DNA from: Burkholderia sp. D-99
GTDB lineage: Bacteria; Pseudomonadota; Gammaproteobacteria; Burkholderiales; Burkholderiaceae
DNA length: 64,000 nucleotides
Assembly: GCF_011605345.1 (NCBI RefSeq)
Contig: NZ_JAAOXM010000001.1
Coordinates: forward strand, 310,001-374,000
Reading direction: 5' to 3'
Shown: in pieces, positions 33,210 to 42,199 of the stretch
Numbering within the stretch: the stretch's first letter is position 1
Layout: every line of letters begins with the position of its first letter
Position numbers and translations under genes: made by a program
The notes under the pieces: model-generated
The model's database searches: none
What the model saw: the letters and a program-made list of their open reading frames with translations, nothing else
What the model was told of the DNA's origin: nothing

Positions 33210-34928
33210 ATGCAAGATTCCAACGAAAGCCGCCCGTCAGGCGTGCGACTGCTGAAAGGCATCCTCCCGATCCGCCGTGGCGGGGCCCTCCGCGACATCT
33301 TCGCGGGCATGTCGCTCGCGTCGATGGACATCCCGCAGGTGCTCGGCTATGCGCGCATCGCCGGCATGCCGGCCGTCACGGGCCTGTACACGGTGTTCCT
33401 GCCGCTCGTCGCGTTCGCGATCTTCGGCGCGTCGCGGCATCTGGTGGTGGCCGCCGATTCCGCGACCGCGACGATCTTCGCGAGCCGGCTGTCGTCGATG
33501 GCGCCGGCCGGCAGCGCCGAGTATGTGGCGCTGGCCGGCATGGTCGCGCTGCTGACCGCCGCGATGCTGCTGCTCGCGCGTATCTTCAAGCTCGGTTTTC
33601 TCGCCGATTTCCTGTCGCGCACGGTGCTGGTCGGCTTTCTCGCCGGCGTCGGCGTGCAGGTGTCGATCGCGATGCTCGGCGACATGCTCGGGCTGGCGGT
33701 GCCGTACCCGGCCTCGCGCAGCCTGGCGCAGCTCGACTACGTCGTCACGCATCTCGTCCACACGAACCGGCCGACGTTCGCGCTTGCGGCGCTCGTCGTC
33801 GTCGCGATTCTCGCGTGCAAGCGGTTCCTGCCGCGCGTGCCGATGCCGATGATCGCGGTCGCGGGCAGCATCGCGGCGAGCTACAGTTTCGGATTCGCCG
33901 CGCACGGCATCGCGGTGCTCGGGCCGGTCGCGGGCGGGCTGCCGCCGTTGCGCTGGCCGTCCGTCACGTGGCAGCAGTTCCTCGATCTCGTGCCGGTCGC
34001 CGCGTCGTGTTTCGTGATGATCATTGCGCAGAGCGCGGCCGCCGCGCGCGTGTTCGCGCAGCAATATGGCGAGGATGTCGATACCAACGCCGACATCCTC
34101 GGCCTCGCGGCCGCGAACGCGGCGGCGGCGGTGGGCGGCGCGTTCGTCGTCAACGGCAGCCCGACGCAGACGGCGATGGCTGACGGCGCGGGCGTGCGCA
34201 GCCAGATCGGGCATCTCGCGTTTGCGGCCGTGGTGGCGGTCGTGCTGCTGTTCTTCAGCACCTACCTGCAGTATCTGCCGCATGCGGTGCTGGCCGGCAT
34301 CGTATTCACGATCGCGCTCGGGTTGATCAACGTGCGCAGCCTTGCCGCGATCCGCAAGGAAAGCCCTGGCGAGTTCACGCTGGCGCTGGGGACGGCCGTG
34401 GCCGTCGTGACGGTCGGCGTCGAGCACGGCATCCTGCTGGCCGTCGCGCTATCGCTGATGCGGCACGTGCGCCACAGCTATCAACCGCACACGATGGTGC
34501 TCGAACCCGTCGAAGGCAACGGGCGGTGGCAGCCGGTGCCCGCGCGGCGCGGCGCGATGACGGCGCCAGGGCTGATCGTCTACCGGTTCGGCTCCGACCT
34601 GTTCTTCGCGAACGATCACCTGTTCGCCGCCGAAGTGTCCGAACTCGTCGATGCGGCGCCGGTGCCGGCGCGCTGGTTCGTCGTCGATGCGGGTGCGGTC
34701 ACCGACATCGACTATTCGGCCGCGCGGACGCTGACCGACCTCGTCAAGTCATTGCACGCGCGCGGGATCGGCGTGCTGTTCGGGCGCGTGAACCGCTACC
34801 TGCGCGCGGACATGGATCGTCACGGGATTACCGAGGTCGTCGGCGCGTCGTGCATTTTCGCGACGCTGCATCAGGCGCTGGAGGCGGCCGGCACGACGCC
34901 CGCACCGCAGGAGCCGGGCACCGTGTAG
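33210..34928 (+). CDS. SulP-family anion transporter with STAS domain
   Basis: A 572-residue SLC26/SulP transporter. The membrane domain (about residues 20-440) includes DIFAGMSLASMDIPQVLGYARIAGMP and NGSPTQTAMADGAGVRSQ, and a STAS domain follows at about 455-560 (PGLIVYRFGSDLFFANDHLF, DAGAVTDIDYSAARTL). Sulphate, bicarbonate or dicarboxylate could be the substrate. The ATG at 33210 is chosen by homology; earlier in-frame ATGs would add unstructured Arg-rich sequence and no ribosome binding site decides the matter. It converges on a LysR gene 12 bp away. Confidence 0.88.
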   Translation: MQDSNESRPSGVRLLKGILPIRRGGALRDIFAGMSLASMDIPQVLGYARIAGMPAVTGLYTVFLPLVAFAIFGASRHLVVAADSATATIFASRLSSMAPAGSAEYVALAGMVALLTAAMLLLARIFKLGFLADFLSRTVLVGFLAGVGVQVSIAMLGDMLGLAVPYPASRSLAQLDYVVTHLVHTNRPTFALAALVVVAILACKRFLPRVPMPMIAVAGSIAASYSFGFAAHGIAVLGPVAGGLPPLRWPSVTWQQFLDLVPVAASCFVMIIAQSAAAARVFAQQYGEDVDTNADILGLAAANAAAAVGGAFVVNGSPTQTAMADGAGVRSQIGHLAFAAVVAVVLLFFSTYLQYLPHAVLAGIVFTIALGLINVRSLAAIRKESPGEFTLALGTAVAVVTVGVEHGILLAVALSLMRHVRHSYQPHTMVLEPVEGNGRWQPVPARRGAMTAPGLIVYRFGSDLFFANDHLFAAEVSELVDAAPVPARWFVVDAGAVTDIDYSAARTLTDLVKSLHARGIGVLFGRVNRYLRADMDRHGITEVVGASCIFATLHQALEAAGTTPAPQEPGTV

Positions 34929-34940
34929 CAGGAACGGGCC

Positions 34941-35816
34941 CTAGGCGGCCGCGCGCAAGCGCGCGAAGCCGTTGCGCAGGTGGCGGGCGAGTTCGGTTGC
35001 GGCCGGCGTGCGCTGGCCGCGCGGCACATGCAGATGGATAGAGAAGTTCGGCAGCGCGGGCAGGCCGCTGCCGGCCGGCAGGATGTCGAGGTCGGCCGGC
35101 ACGGTGGACGCGAGCCAGACGGTCACCGCGAGATCGGAACGCACGGTCGCGGCCGTCGCATCGAAGCTGCCGTTCTCGAACACGGTGCGCCACGCGCGAT
35201 CGCAGCCACGCAGCGCGTCGAGCACCGTCGGGCGGAACGCGCAGGTCTGCGCGACCATCGATACCGGCAGCGGCGTGTTCCGGTACGCGGTGCCGCCTTT
35301 CGCGCCGACCCAGACCAGCCGGTCGACGGCGATGCACTCGCCGCGCGACGATCCGACCGGCGCCTCGATCAGCGCGACATCGAGGTCGCCCTGCGTGAGC
35401 CCGCGCCGTAGCTCCGGCGATGCTGCGCACACGAGCGTGAGCGCGACTTGCGGATGCGCCTGTGCATAGTTCTTCAGGATCGGCGCGAGACAGGTGCCGA
35501 CCAGATCCTGCGGCGCACCGAGACGCACGGTGCCTTCAACCGCACCGGCCGTCATGTCGGTGAGCAGCGCATCGTGTACGGCGAGCAGCCGGCGCGCCTG
35601 TTCGAGCAGCCGCTCGCCGGCCGCCGTGAGCAGCAGGTTGCGGTGCTCGCGGACGAACAGCGGGCCGGACAGCGTTTCGAGGCGTGCGACCTGCTGGCTG
35701 ATCGCGCCTTGCGTCAGGTGCAGCGCGCGGCCCGCCGCCGTCATGCTGCGATGATCGGCGACCGTGACGAAGGCGCGCAACAGCGCGATGTCGAGATGAC
35801 GTGCCATGCGACGCAT
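34941..35816 (-). CDS. LysR-family regulator of adjacent LysE-type exporter
   Basis: A 291-residue LysR regulator (HLDIALLRAFVTVADHRSMT, recognition region LTQGAISQQVARLE). An alternative ATG at 35807 would remove three residues. The effector domain contains GAPQDLVG and CAASPELRRGL. It is divergent from the LysE-type gene with about 95 bp between starts, the usual layout for LysR control of an amino-acid exporter. Confidence 0.88.
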   Translation of the reverse strand: MRRMARHLDIALLRAFVTVADHRSMTAAGRALHLTQGAISQQVARLETLSGPLFVREHRNLLLTAAGERLLEQARRLLAVHDALLTDMTAGAVEGTVRLGAPQDLVGTCLAPILKNYAQAHPQVALTLVCAASPELRRGLTQGDLDVALIEAPVGSSRGECIAVDRLVWVGAKGGTAYRNTPLPVSMVAQTCAFRPTVLDALRGCDRAWRTVFENGSFDATAATVRSDLAVTVWLASTVPADLDILPAGSGLPALPNFSIHLHVPRGQRTPAATELARHLRNGFARLRAAA

Positions 35817-35911
35817 TATGAGCGCTAATGGCAGGCATAAAAAGCTTTCGCTGTCGTAATGGGAGGATCGCGGGTAAAACGGGGCTTCGACGACGACAAC
35901 CGGGAGCCTCC

Positions 35912-36511
35912 GTGCCGTTCCGCGACTACCTGCCGCTGATGCTGTTCGTGATTGTGTCCACCGTGACGCCGGGCGGCGCGACGACGCTGGCGACTGCCTC
36001 GGGCGCGCATTTCGGCTATCGGCGTTCGTTGCCGATGATGGCGGGCATCGCGGTCGGCCTGGCGTCGATGGCCGCCGCTGCCGCGGCCGGGCTCGGCGGC
36101 GTGCTGCTTGCGGTGCCCGCGTTGCAGCTCGCGATGAAGGCGGCCGGTTCGGTGTACCTCGTGTGGCTGGCCGTGCGCATCGGGCGCGGCGGCAAGCCGC
36201 GGCTCGATGCGGCGGTGCACCGGCCGCAGGGCTTCATCAGCGGCGTCTGGATGCTCTGGCACAACCCGAAAGGCTGGGCGATGACGCTCGGCGCGGCCGC
36301 GTCGTTCGCCGCGCTCGCGTCCGGCCCGGCACGGCTCGGCGCATTGCTCGGGCTGGCGTTCGGCGTGGCCGCGATGGCGTCGCTGTCGCTCTGGTGTTTC
36401 GCCGGGCTGCTGTTCGCGCGCGTGTTGCGCACGGAGCGGCAGTGGCACTGGCTGAATGCCGGGCTCGGTGCACTGCTGGTGGCGTCGATCGTGCCGATGT
36501 GGATGCCGTAG
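35912..36511 (+). CDS. LysE/RhtB-family amino-acid exporter
   Basis: A 199-residue inner-membrane exporter with about six hydrophobic segments. The family start motif is TPGGATTLATASGAHFGYRRSLP, and GSVYLVWLAVRIGRGG and FISGVWMLWHNPKGWAM follow. The GTG at 35912 is chosen because GGGAG lies 7-8 bases upstream and the first membrane segment follows at once. Substrate amino acid is unknown. It is probably controlled by the divergent LysR. Confidence 0.88.
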   Translation: MPFRDYLPLMLFVIVSTVTPGGATTLATASGAHFGYRRSLPMMAGIAVGLASMAAAAAAGLGGVLLAVPALQLAMKAAGSVYLVWLAVRIGRGGKPRLDAAVHRPQGFISGVWMLWHNPKGWAMTLGAAASFAALASGPARLGALLGLAFGVAAMASLSLWCFAGLLFARVLRTERQWHWLNAGLGALLVASIVPMWMP

Positions 36512-36547
36512 CAGGGCGGCCGCACGCGTCGTGCAGCCGCCTGAAGG

Positions 36548-38002
36548 TCAGCGCGAACCGGCACGCGCGGTGCCGGCAGGTTGGCCGCCCGCACCGGCCG
36601 ACCACAACGGTAGCCGCAGCGTCGTGACGAAGCTTGCCGCGTGCAGCACGCAAAGCAGGCCGAACGCCCACGCATACGCGTTCGCCTGCGTGCCGCCGCC
36701 CGCCGCCGATTCGGCCTGCAGCCGCCAGGCGAGGAACAGCGTGCACACGGTGGTGAACGTCGGGCCGCCGAGACGCTGCACGATATTGAGCGAGGTCGTC
36801 GCCATCGGCAGGTTACGGCGCTCGACCGACGCATACGCGGCGGAGATCGACGGCGCGCCGATCGCGCTCTGGCCCATGCCGCGCAGAAACAGCGCCGGCA
36901 CGAGCAGGATCGGATCGTAGCCGGTCAGCGCGACGAACACGAACGGCAGCGTCGCGACGAGCGCGAGCAATGCGCCGGCGGCGGCCAGCCGGCGCACGCC
37001 GAACCGGCTCGTCAGCGCGCCCATTGACGGATACGTGACGAGCATGCCGAGGCCCATCGGCGCTAGCAGCCAGCCCATTTCGCCGGGCGTGCGGCCGCAC
37101 GCCTGGATCAGGAACACCGGAATCAGCATCTGGCCCGCGAACAGCGCGCCGTTCGACAGGAACTGTGTCGACGCGGCCGCGCCGAATACCTTGCCGCGAA
37201 ACAGCGCAAGGTCGATCAGCGCCTGGTCGCCCTTGCGTGTTTCGACCCGCAGGAACGCCGCCAGCAACAGCGCCGACACGATGATTGCCGCGATACCGAG
37301 CGCTTCGTTGATCCGCTCGATGCCGTACAGGAACAGCACGAGCCCCGGCGACAGCAGCGCGAGGCCGACGTAGTCGAGCGCGCGCGGCTGCGTGTCCTCG
37401 CGGTCGCCGGGCAGGAACCGCACGGCCAGCGCGAGCGCCAGCACGCCGACGGGCAGGTTCACGAGAAACAGCCAGCGCCACGATGCGTGTTGCAGGATCG
37501 CGCCGGCGACGACCGGGCCGAGGATCGGCGCGAGCAGCACGGGTACGGCCGCGTAGCCGATCACGCGCGCCATCTGCTGGCCGGCGACACGCGCGATCAT
37601 CATCTGCGTCATCGGTGCGAGCAGCCCGCCGCTCACCCCTTGCAGCACGCGGAATGCGATCAGTGACGGCGCGGACCACGCGAGCCCGCACAGGGCCGAC
37701 ATGAGCGTGAACGCCGAGAAGCACCACAGGTACAGCGCCTTCGCGCCGATCCGGTCGACGAGCCAGCCGTTCAGCGGCAGCACTAGCGTCAGCGCGAGCA
37801 GGTAGCCGCTCGTCACCCACTGGATCGTCGCGAGACTCGCGTGCAGGTCGGTCGCGAGGCTCGACAGCGACACGTTGACGATCGTCGCATCGAGCTGCGA
37901 CAGCAGCGAGCCCAGCACCGCGACCGCGCTGACCTTCCAGATCGACGGATCGAGCCGGCCGGCCGCGTGGTCCCGCGCCGGCCGAGCGCGCGGATCGCTC
38001 AC
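36548..38002 (-). CDS. MFS drug efflux transporter, DHA2 family
   Basis: A 484-residue exporter with about 14 membrane segments, LSQLDATIVNVSLSSLATDL in helix 1 and LNGWLVDRIGAKALYL (motif A). It is the last gene of a marR - isochorismatase-like - MFS operon; its ATG overlaps the preceding stop by 4 bp (37999-38002), showing coupling. Co-expression with a hydrolase and a MarR repressor suggests export of a small aromatic or amide compound. Confidence 0.9.
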   Translation of the reverse strand: MSDPRARPARDHAAGRLDPSIWKVSAVAVLGSLLSQLDATIVNVSLSSLATDLHASLATIQWVTSGYLLALTLVLPLNGWLVDRIGAKALYLWCFSAFTLMSALCGLAWSAPSLIAFRVLQGVSGGLLAPMTQMMIARVAGQQMARVIGYAAVPVLLAPILGPVVAGAILQHASWRWLFLVNLPVGVLALALAVRFLPGDREDTQPRALDYVGLALLSPGLVLFLYGIERINEALGIAAIIVSALLLAAFLRVETRKGDQALIDLALFRGKVFGAAASTQFLSNGALFAGQMLIPVFLIQACGRTPGEMGWLLAPMGLGMLVTYPSMGALTSRFGVRRLAAAGALLALVATLPFVFVALTGYDPILLVPALFLRGMGQSAIGAPSISAAYASVERRNLPMATTSLNIVQRLGGPTFTTVCTLFLAWRLQAESAAGGGTQANAYAWAFGLLCVLHAASFVTTLRLPLWSAGAGGQPAGTARAGSR

Positions 38003-38562
38003 GCGCCGCGCTGGTCGAGCAGCGCGACGATGTCCTGCGTCGTGCCCGTCTCGCCGAGACGAGGGAACAGACGCTCGACGCTGTTCACGTGCGCATCCGC
38101 GTTGAGGTCGGTCATCGCGTCGACGGCGAGCGTCACGTTGTAGCCGAGTTCGTGTGCCTGCCGTGCGGTCGATTCCACGCCGATGCTCGTCGCGATGCCG
38201 GTCAGCACGATCTGCGTGACGCCGGCCGCCTTCAGGTGCGCGTCGAGATCGGTGCCGGTAAACGCGCCCCAGGTCTTTTTCGTCACGACGTGGTCGCCCG
38301 GCTGCCGATCCAGTTCGGGTACGAGCTCGGTCCAGTCGGCGGGCAGCGCGTCGGTGCGTACCTGCTGCTGCGTGCGGCCCGGCGCGCCACCGGCGACGTT
38401 GACGAGCACGACCGGCAGGCCGCGGCTGCGGAATGCGTCGAGCAGCGTACGGGCGTGTGCGATCACCGGCGCGACCGGATGAGCGGTGGGGAGGGCGGTA
38501 ATGCCTTTCTGCAGGTCGATGACGACGAGTGCCGTGTTCGTGTCGAGACAGGTTGCGCTCAT
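37999..38562 (-). CDS. Isochorismatase-family hydrolase, Cys nucleophile absent
   Basis: A 187-residue cysteine-hydrolase-superfamily protein. The conserved Asp16 (VVIDLQKG) and a Lys at 95-96 (TKKTWGAF) are present. The position of the catalytic Cys, in the TxxxCV pattern of nicotinamidases, is Gly128 (GIATSIGVEST). Members with this TSIGVEST motif are common and probably use isochorismatase-like vinyl-ether chemistry or another reaction rather than amide hydrolysis. It sits between marR and an MFS pump. Confidence 0.82.
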   Translation of the reverse strand: MSATCLDTNTALVVIDLQKGITALPTAHPVAPVIAHARTLLDAFRSRGLPVVLVNVAGGAPGRTQQQVRTDALPADWTELVPELDRQPGDHVVTKKTWGAFTGTDLDAHLKAAGVTQIVLTGIATSIGVESTARQAHELGYNVTLAVDAMTDLNADAHVNSVERLFPRLGETGTTQDIVALLDQRGA

Positions 38563-38629
38563 GATGGGACTCCGTGGAATGGACGAAGGGAGGCGGGTGC
38601 GCGCATGCCGCGACGCGCGTCCGCCGGAT

Positions 38630-39073
38630 TCACTGGTCGCCGATCCGCCTGATCAGCGGGATCGCGGCGGCGAGCATGCGGATTTCTTCGGGATCGAGCT
38701 TTTCGATCGCGGCGCCGAGCCACTGGTGCTTCGCGATGTGGCGCTTGCGGCGTGCGTCGAGGCCGACCGCGGTCAGCTGGAACAGGATCTGGCGGCCGTC
38801 GGTCGGATGCGGCTCGCGTTCGACGAGGCCTTCCTCTTCGAGGCTCGCGAGAATCGTCTTCATCGATTGCGGCTTCATCGCCTCGGCGCGGGCGAGATCG
38901 GCGGTCGTCATCGGCCCGTTCTGTTCGAGCCGCGCAAGCGCGCTCGTGTGCGACATCCCGAGCCCGTCGGACGGGACTTCGGAACGGAGCCGGCGGATCA
39001 GCTGGCCGACCGCCAGCGTCAGGTCGGCGGCGACGGTGTGGGCGGCAGGGCCGGATGGGCGTGAATCGGTCAT
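38630..39073 (-). CDS. MarR-family repressor
   Basis: A 147-residue MarR-type winged-helix regulator (LARLEQNGPMTTADLARAEAMKPQSMKTILASLEEEGLVER, with the wing HPTDGRQILFQLT). It is the first gene of the operon with an isochorismatase-like enzyme and an MFS pump. A perfect palindrome 20 bp before its start is the likely autoregulatory site. Family behaviour is release from DNA on binding a phenolic ligand. Confidence 0.9.
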   Translation of the reverse strand: MTDSRPSGPAAHTVAADLTLAVGQLIRRLRSEVPSDGLGMSHTSALARLEQNGPMTTADLARAEAMKPQSMKTILASLEEEGLVEREPHPTDGRQILFQLTAVGLDARRKRHIAKHQWLGAAIEKLDPEEIRMLAAAIPLIRRIGDQ

Positions 39074-39093
39074 GGGCAGGATCTTAGGTTAAG

Positions 39094-39119
39094 ACAGTTT
39101 AACTTGCAAGTTAAACTGT
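39094..39119. promoter_or_regulatory. MarR operator, perfect 26-bp palindrome
   Basis: The half-site ACAGTTTAACTTG (39094-39106) is followed directly by its exact reverse complement (39107-39119). The site begins 20 bp upstream of the marR start and is AT-rich, as expected at a promoter. Length and symmetry fit a MarR dimer. Confidence 0.85.
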
Positions 39120-39280
39120 TTAGTTTGGCGAGGGATGTGGACGTGACCGGTCACCTGCGATCGGCGTATTGCGCACGTCGTCGCGTGACGATACCGGTCG
39201 GCACAAGAGGGAAGACAAGGGGGAAGGCGGGGGACGGTGCGACGTCAGCCCGCCCGCGCGCCTGGTAAGCGCGTGTTCCG

Positions 39281-39517
39281 CTAGATGCGACCGGTCGGCG
39301 GAACCGGAACGACGTCGTTGTACCTGGGCGTCGCGTTCTCGTGCAGCAGGTCGCCGAGGTATTGCGCGAGTTCGTCGGCGGCGAGCGCGGACGGAATATG
39401 CAGGTTGGCCGGGCGTCGCTTGCCTTCGGTACCGAGATCGAACACGGCCCAGCGGTCGTCCTTGCGCACGACGGCGAGTAGCCGGCCGAATGCGTTAAAG
39501 CGGTATTCGTCCTGCAT
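39281..39517 (-). CDS. Small conserved-looking hypothetical protein
   Basis: A 78-residue soluble protein with a compact pattern of strands and helices (EYRFNAFGRLLAVVRKDDRW, ADELAQYLGDLLHENATP). I recall similar short proteins in Burkholderia and other proteobacteria but cannot name a function. It sits 42 bp upstream of the PBP7-type gene in the same direction. Confidence 0.7.
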   Translation of the reverse strand: MQDEYRFNAFGRLLAVVRKDDRWAVFDLGTEGKRRPANLHIPSALAADELAQYLGDLLHENATPRYNDVVPVPPTGRI

Positions 39518-39559
39518 GGCATCGCTCCCTTACGGTGAACGCGCCGGCTGCCTGCGCGC

Positions 39560-40645
39560 TCACTGGATCGAACAGGACAGCCAGCGATGGATCTTGATGG
39601 CATCGCTCGAGACGCCCGCGCGGGTCGGTGCGCCGAGCAGCACGACCGTTTCGCGGCGGCCCTTCACACGCATGCGCATTACGACGCCGTGCCCCGACTC
39701 GTTGATGAAGCCGGTCTTCTGCAGGCGGATCGGCAGGCGGCGGTAGCGGACGAGCGGGTCGGAATTTACATACAGCAGCTCACCCTCGCCCGGGCGCACG
39801 GTGGTCGACGTATCCGTCGAGAAGTAGCGGATCAGCGGATCCTGCGCCGCCGCGCCGACGAGCTTCGCGAGATCCTCGGCCGTCGACACGTTGTGCGGCG
39901 ACAGGCCGGTCGGCTCGCGGAAGTGTGTCTGGTGCATGCCGAGCCGACGCGCTTCGCGATTCATCGCGTTGACGAATGCGGCGCGCCCGCCCGGATAGTC
40001 GCGGCTCAGCGCGGCGGCCGCGCGATTCTCCGACGACATCAGCGCGATATGGAACATCTCGCGGCGCGACAGTTCCGAGCCCACCTGCAGGCGCGACCCG
40101 GTGAACTTGATCGTGTCGCGGTCGCGCGCGGTGACGCGCAGCACGCCGTTCAGCGGACGGTCGGCGTCACGCGCGACGACGGCCGTCATCAGTTTCGAGA
40201 TCGACGCGATCGGCCGCACCGTGCGTGCGTTGCGGGCCAGCAGCGGCGTGCCGGAGTCGACATCGAGTACGTAGGCCGCACGTGAATGCAGGGCATTGAC
40301 CGCGCGCGGGGTGTAGCCGCAGCTTGCCATCAGACGCGGTTTCGCGGCCGTCGGGCGCGGGCGCACGGCGGTCGTGCGCTTCGCGCGGCGCTGCTGCGGG
40401 GCCGGGGCGGCGTGACGCTTGATCGTCTGGTGCTTCGCGCTCGGGCGACGATGCTTGACGGCCTTGTGCTTGCCGTGGGGTTGCTTCTTGACGGCTTTCT
40501 TGTGCGGATGCGCGTGGGCCTGCGCGGTGCGATGCGGCTGCGCGCGCTGCGCGGACGCGTTCGCGGCGAACGCGAGCAGCAGGAACGAGAGGGCGAGGAT
40601 CAGCGTGGTCCGGGCGCGAGGCACGCGCGCGATGAGGCCGGTCAA
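39560..40645 (-). CDS. pbpG: D-alanyl-D-alanine endopeptidase, PBP7-type
   Basis: A 361-residue periplasmic serine peptidase of the S11 family. A signal segment (TTLILALSFLLLAFAANASA) is followed by an unusual His/Lys/Arg-rich linker (about 33-105). The catalytic domain carries SxxK at Ser148-Lys151 (SISK), SxN at Ser205-Asn207 (SEN) and KTG at 310-312. It would cut D-Ala-mDAP cross-links in peptidoglycan. The TTG at 40645 is chosen because AGGAG lies 7-8 bases upstream; an ATG at 40690 is in frame but has no such site. The basic linker may bind wall or membrane polyanions. Confidence 0.85.
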   Translation of the reverse strand: MTGLIARVPRARTTLILALSFLLLAFAANASAQRAQPHRTAQAHAHPHKKAVKKQPHGKHKAVKHRRPSAKHQTIKRHAAPAPQQRRAKRTTAVRPRPTAAKPRLMASCGYTPRAVNALHSRAAYVLDVDSGTPLLARNARTVRPIASISKLMTAVVARDADRPLNGVLRVTARDRDTIKFTGSRLQVGSELSRREMFHIALMSSENRAAAALSRDYPGGRAAFVNAMNREARRLGMHQTHFREPTGLSPHNVSTAEDLAKLVGAAAQDPLIRYFSTDTSTTVRPGEGELLYVNSDPLVRYRRLPIRLQKTGFINESGHGVVMRMRVKGRRETVVLLGAPTRAGVSSDAIKIHRWLSCSIQ

Positions 40646-40875
40646 GCGAAAGTCTCCTTTCCACGCGCGAGGTGGCGGCGCGGAATGCATGGGCGGTCAG
40701 CGGGTGCGGGAAATTATAAGGTCGATCGCGGGAGGATGACGATAGCAGCCAGGCGGCGGCGCGCTGTTTTGCCGGCTGCCGTTGCGTTGTACTGCGTTTT
40801 GCGTCGATATGTCGCGCCCGCGTGACAAGCGATGGTACGGCCGGCAAGATATCGAGCTCATTGTCAGGAGAACCC

Positions 40876-41865
40876 ATGTCCCGCCAACCGCACGCGCTAC
40901 CCGTGCTGCCGCTTGCATCGATCGACAGCCTGTCCGCGACAGGTGAACTCGTTGCCTTCAACGTCGGCGCGGACGATGCGTTGTACACGGCATTTGCACT
41001 GGAACCGCTCGATGACCGGACTCGGTCCGACGGCGCTTCGTTTGCGATCACGACACCGTCGACTGCGCAGCGCTACCGCTTGATTGCGTGGCGGGACGGC
41101 GAAACGCTGCTCGATCTCGTCGTCGACGACGAACCGTTCGATATTCACGAGATCCAGCCGGTGGGAGACGATCTTCTGCTGGTGTGTTGTCGATCCTGTT
41201 ATCGCGGGCCGGACGACTTCGACCTGAACGGCCGGCTCTATCGCCGCGACGGCACGCGTTGCGGAGAAATACTGCTGGGCGATGGCATCCAGTCCGTGCA
41301 GGTCACGGGCACGGGAGAAATCTGGACGTCCTATTTCGACGAAGGTGTCTTCGGCAATTTCGGCTGGGAGGTGCCGGTCGGGGCGTCCGGACTGGTTGCC
41401 TGGAGCCGGCGCGGCGAGCAGCTTCATGCGTTCTCGCCGCCCGAGGGGCTGGGCCCGATCGACGACTGTTATGCGCTCAACGTTCAAGGCGACCACGACG
41501 TCTGGTTGTATTACTACAGTGAATTCGCGCTCGTCCACTTGCGCGACCGGCAGCCTGTCGCGTCATGGCGCATGCCGGTCAAGGGCAGTCACGCGTTCGC
41601 GGTGATGGAAGACCGCACGCAACACGGCGAATTCGTGGCGCTGTTGTGCGGGGCATACGGCGATCGCGACGTGTTGCAGCTCGTGCGTCTGGGTACCGAT
41701 GGCCAGGTACGGTTGGTACGCGCGTATCGCATGCTCAATGGTGGCTCGGAGCCTGTCGGTGTGGCATGGGCGGTCGGCCGTGGTCGTGTGCTGTACGTGA
41801 TCAGTACCGAGGGCAACGTGTATCGGATCGACGTGGCGGGGCTTTTTGCGGCCGCTGCCGCTTGA
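40876..41865 (+). CDS. Hypothetical protein, possible beta-propeller
   Basis: A 329-residue soluble protein with no signal peptide. Short beta-strand motifs recur at about 40-50 residue spacing with patterns such as GEIWTSYFDEGVFG, DHDVWLYYYSEFALVHLRD and GRVLYVISTEGNVYRID, suggesting a WD40- or NHL-like propeller. The start has AGGAG 7-8 bases upstream. It stands alone. Function is not recognised. Confidence 0.7.
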   Translation: MSRQPHALPVLPLASIDSLSATGELVAFNVGADDALYTAFALEPLDDRTRSDGASFAITTPSTAQRYRLIAWRDGETLLDLVVDDEPFDIHEIQPVGDDLLLVCCRSCYRGPDDFDLNGRLYRRDGTRCGEILLGDGIQSVQVTGTGEIWTSYFDEGVFGNFGWEVPVGASGLVAWSRRGEQLHAFSPPEGLGPIDDCYALNVQGDHDVWLYYYSEFALVHLRDRQPVASWRMPVKGSHAFAVMEDRTQHGEFVALLCGAYGDRDVLQLVRLGTDGQVRLVRAYRMLNGGSEPVGVAWAVGRGRVLYVISTEGNVYRIDVAGLFAAAAA

Positions 41866-42199
41866 GTGCCGCTTAACGCGGCCAGTTCCGCCGCGACACG
41901 ACCGCAAAACTGATCGCGATCGACCCCGTTACCACGCGAGGCGGGTCGTCGAGCGCATCGCCGAAGCGAAAGCGGCGGCTGCGTCCGTCGCTGCGTTCGG
42001 CACGACGTTTCGGTGCGCGCGTATCGGCCGCGACGGGGTGTTCGTGCGCGACGGCCGTATCGCACGGCAGGTCGGCCACACAGTCGGCAGCATGATCGAG
42101 GGACATGACAGTGAGTTCCGGAAAGGGCATGCCCGTATTGAACGTCATCGCATTCGATCGGTAAAATGAATGTTTTGATCGTTACGATTCCTTTTAAGA
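41866..42199. other. Gap with possible remnant of a LysR-controlled gene
   Basis: A 91-codon frame on the minus strand (41873-42148, starting MTFNTGMPFPELTVMSLDH) begins 52 bp from the divergent LysR start. Its GC pattern at third positions is ambiguous and its second half is Arg-rich. It may be the decayed remains of the gene the LysR once controlled, or chance. Nothing else is seen. Confidence 0.3.
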
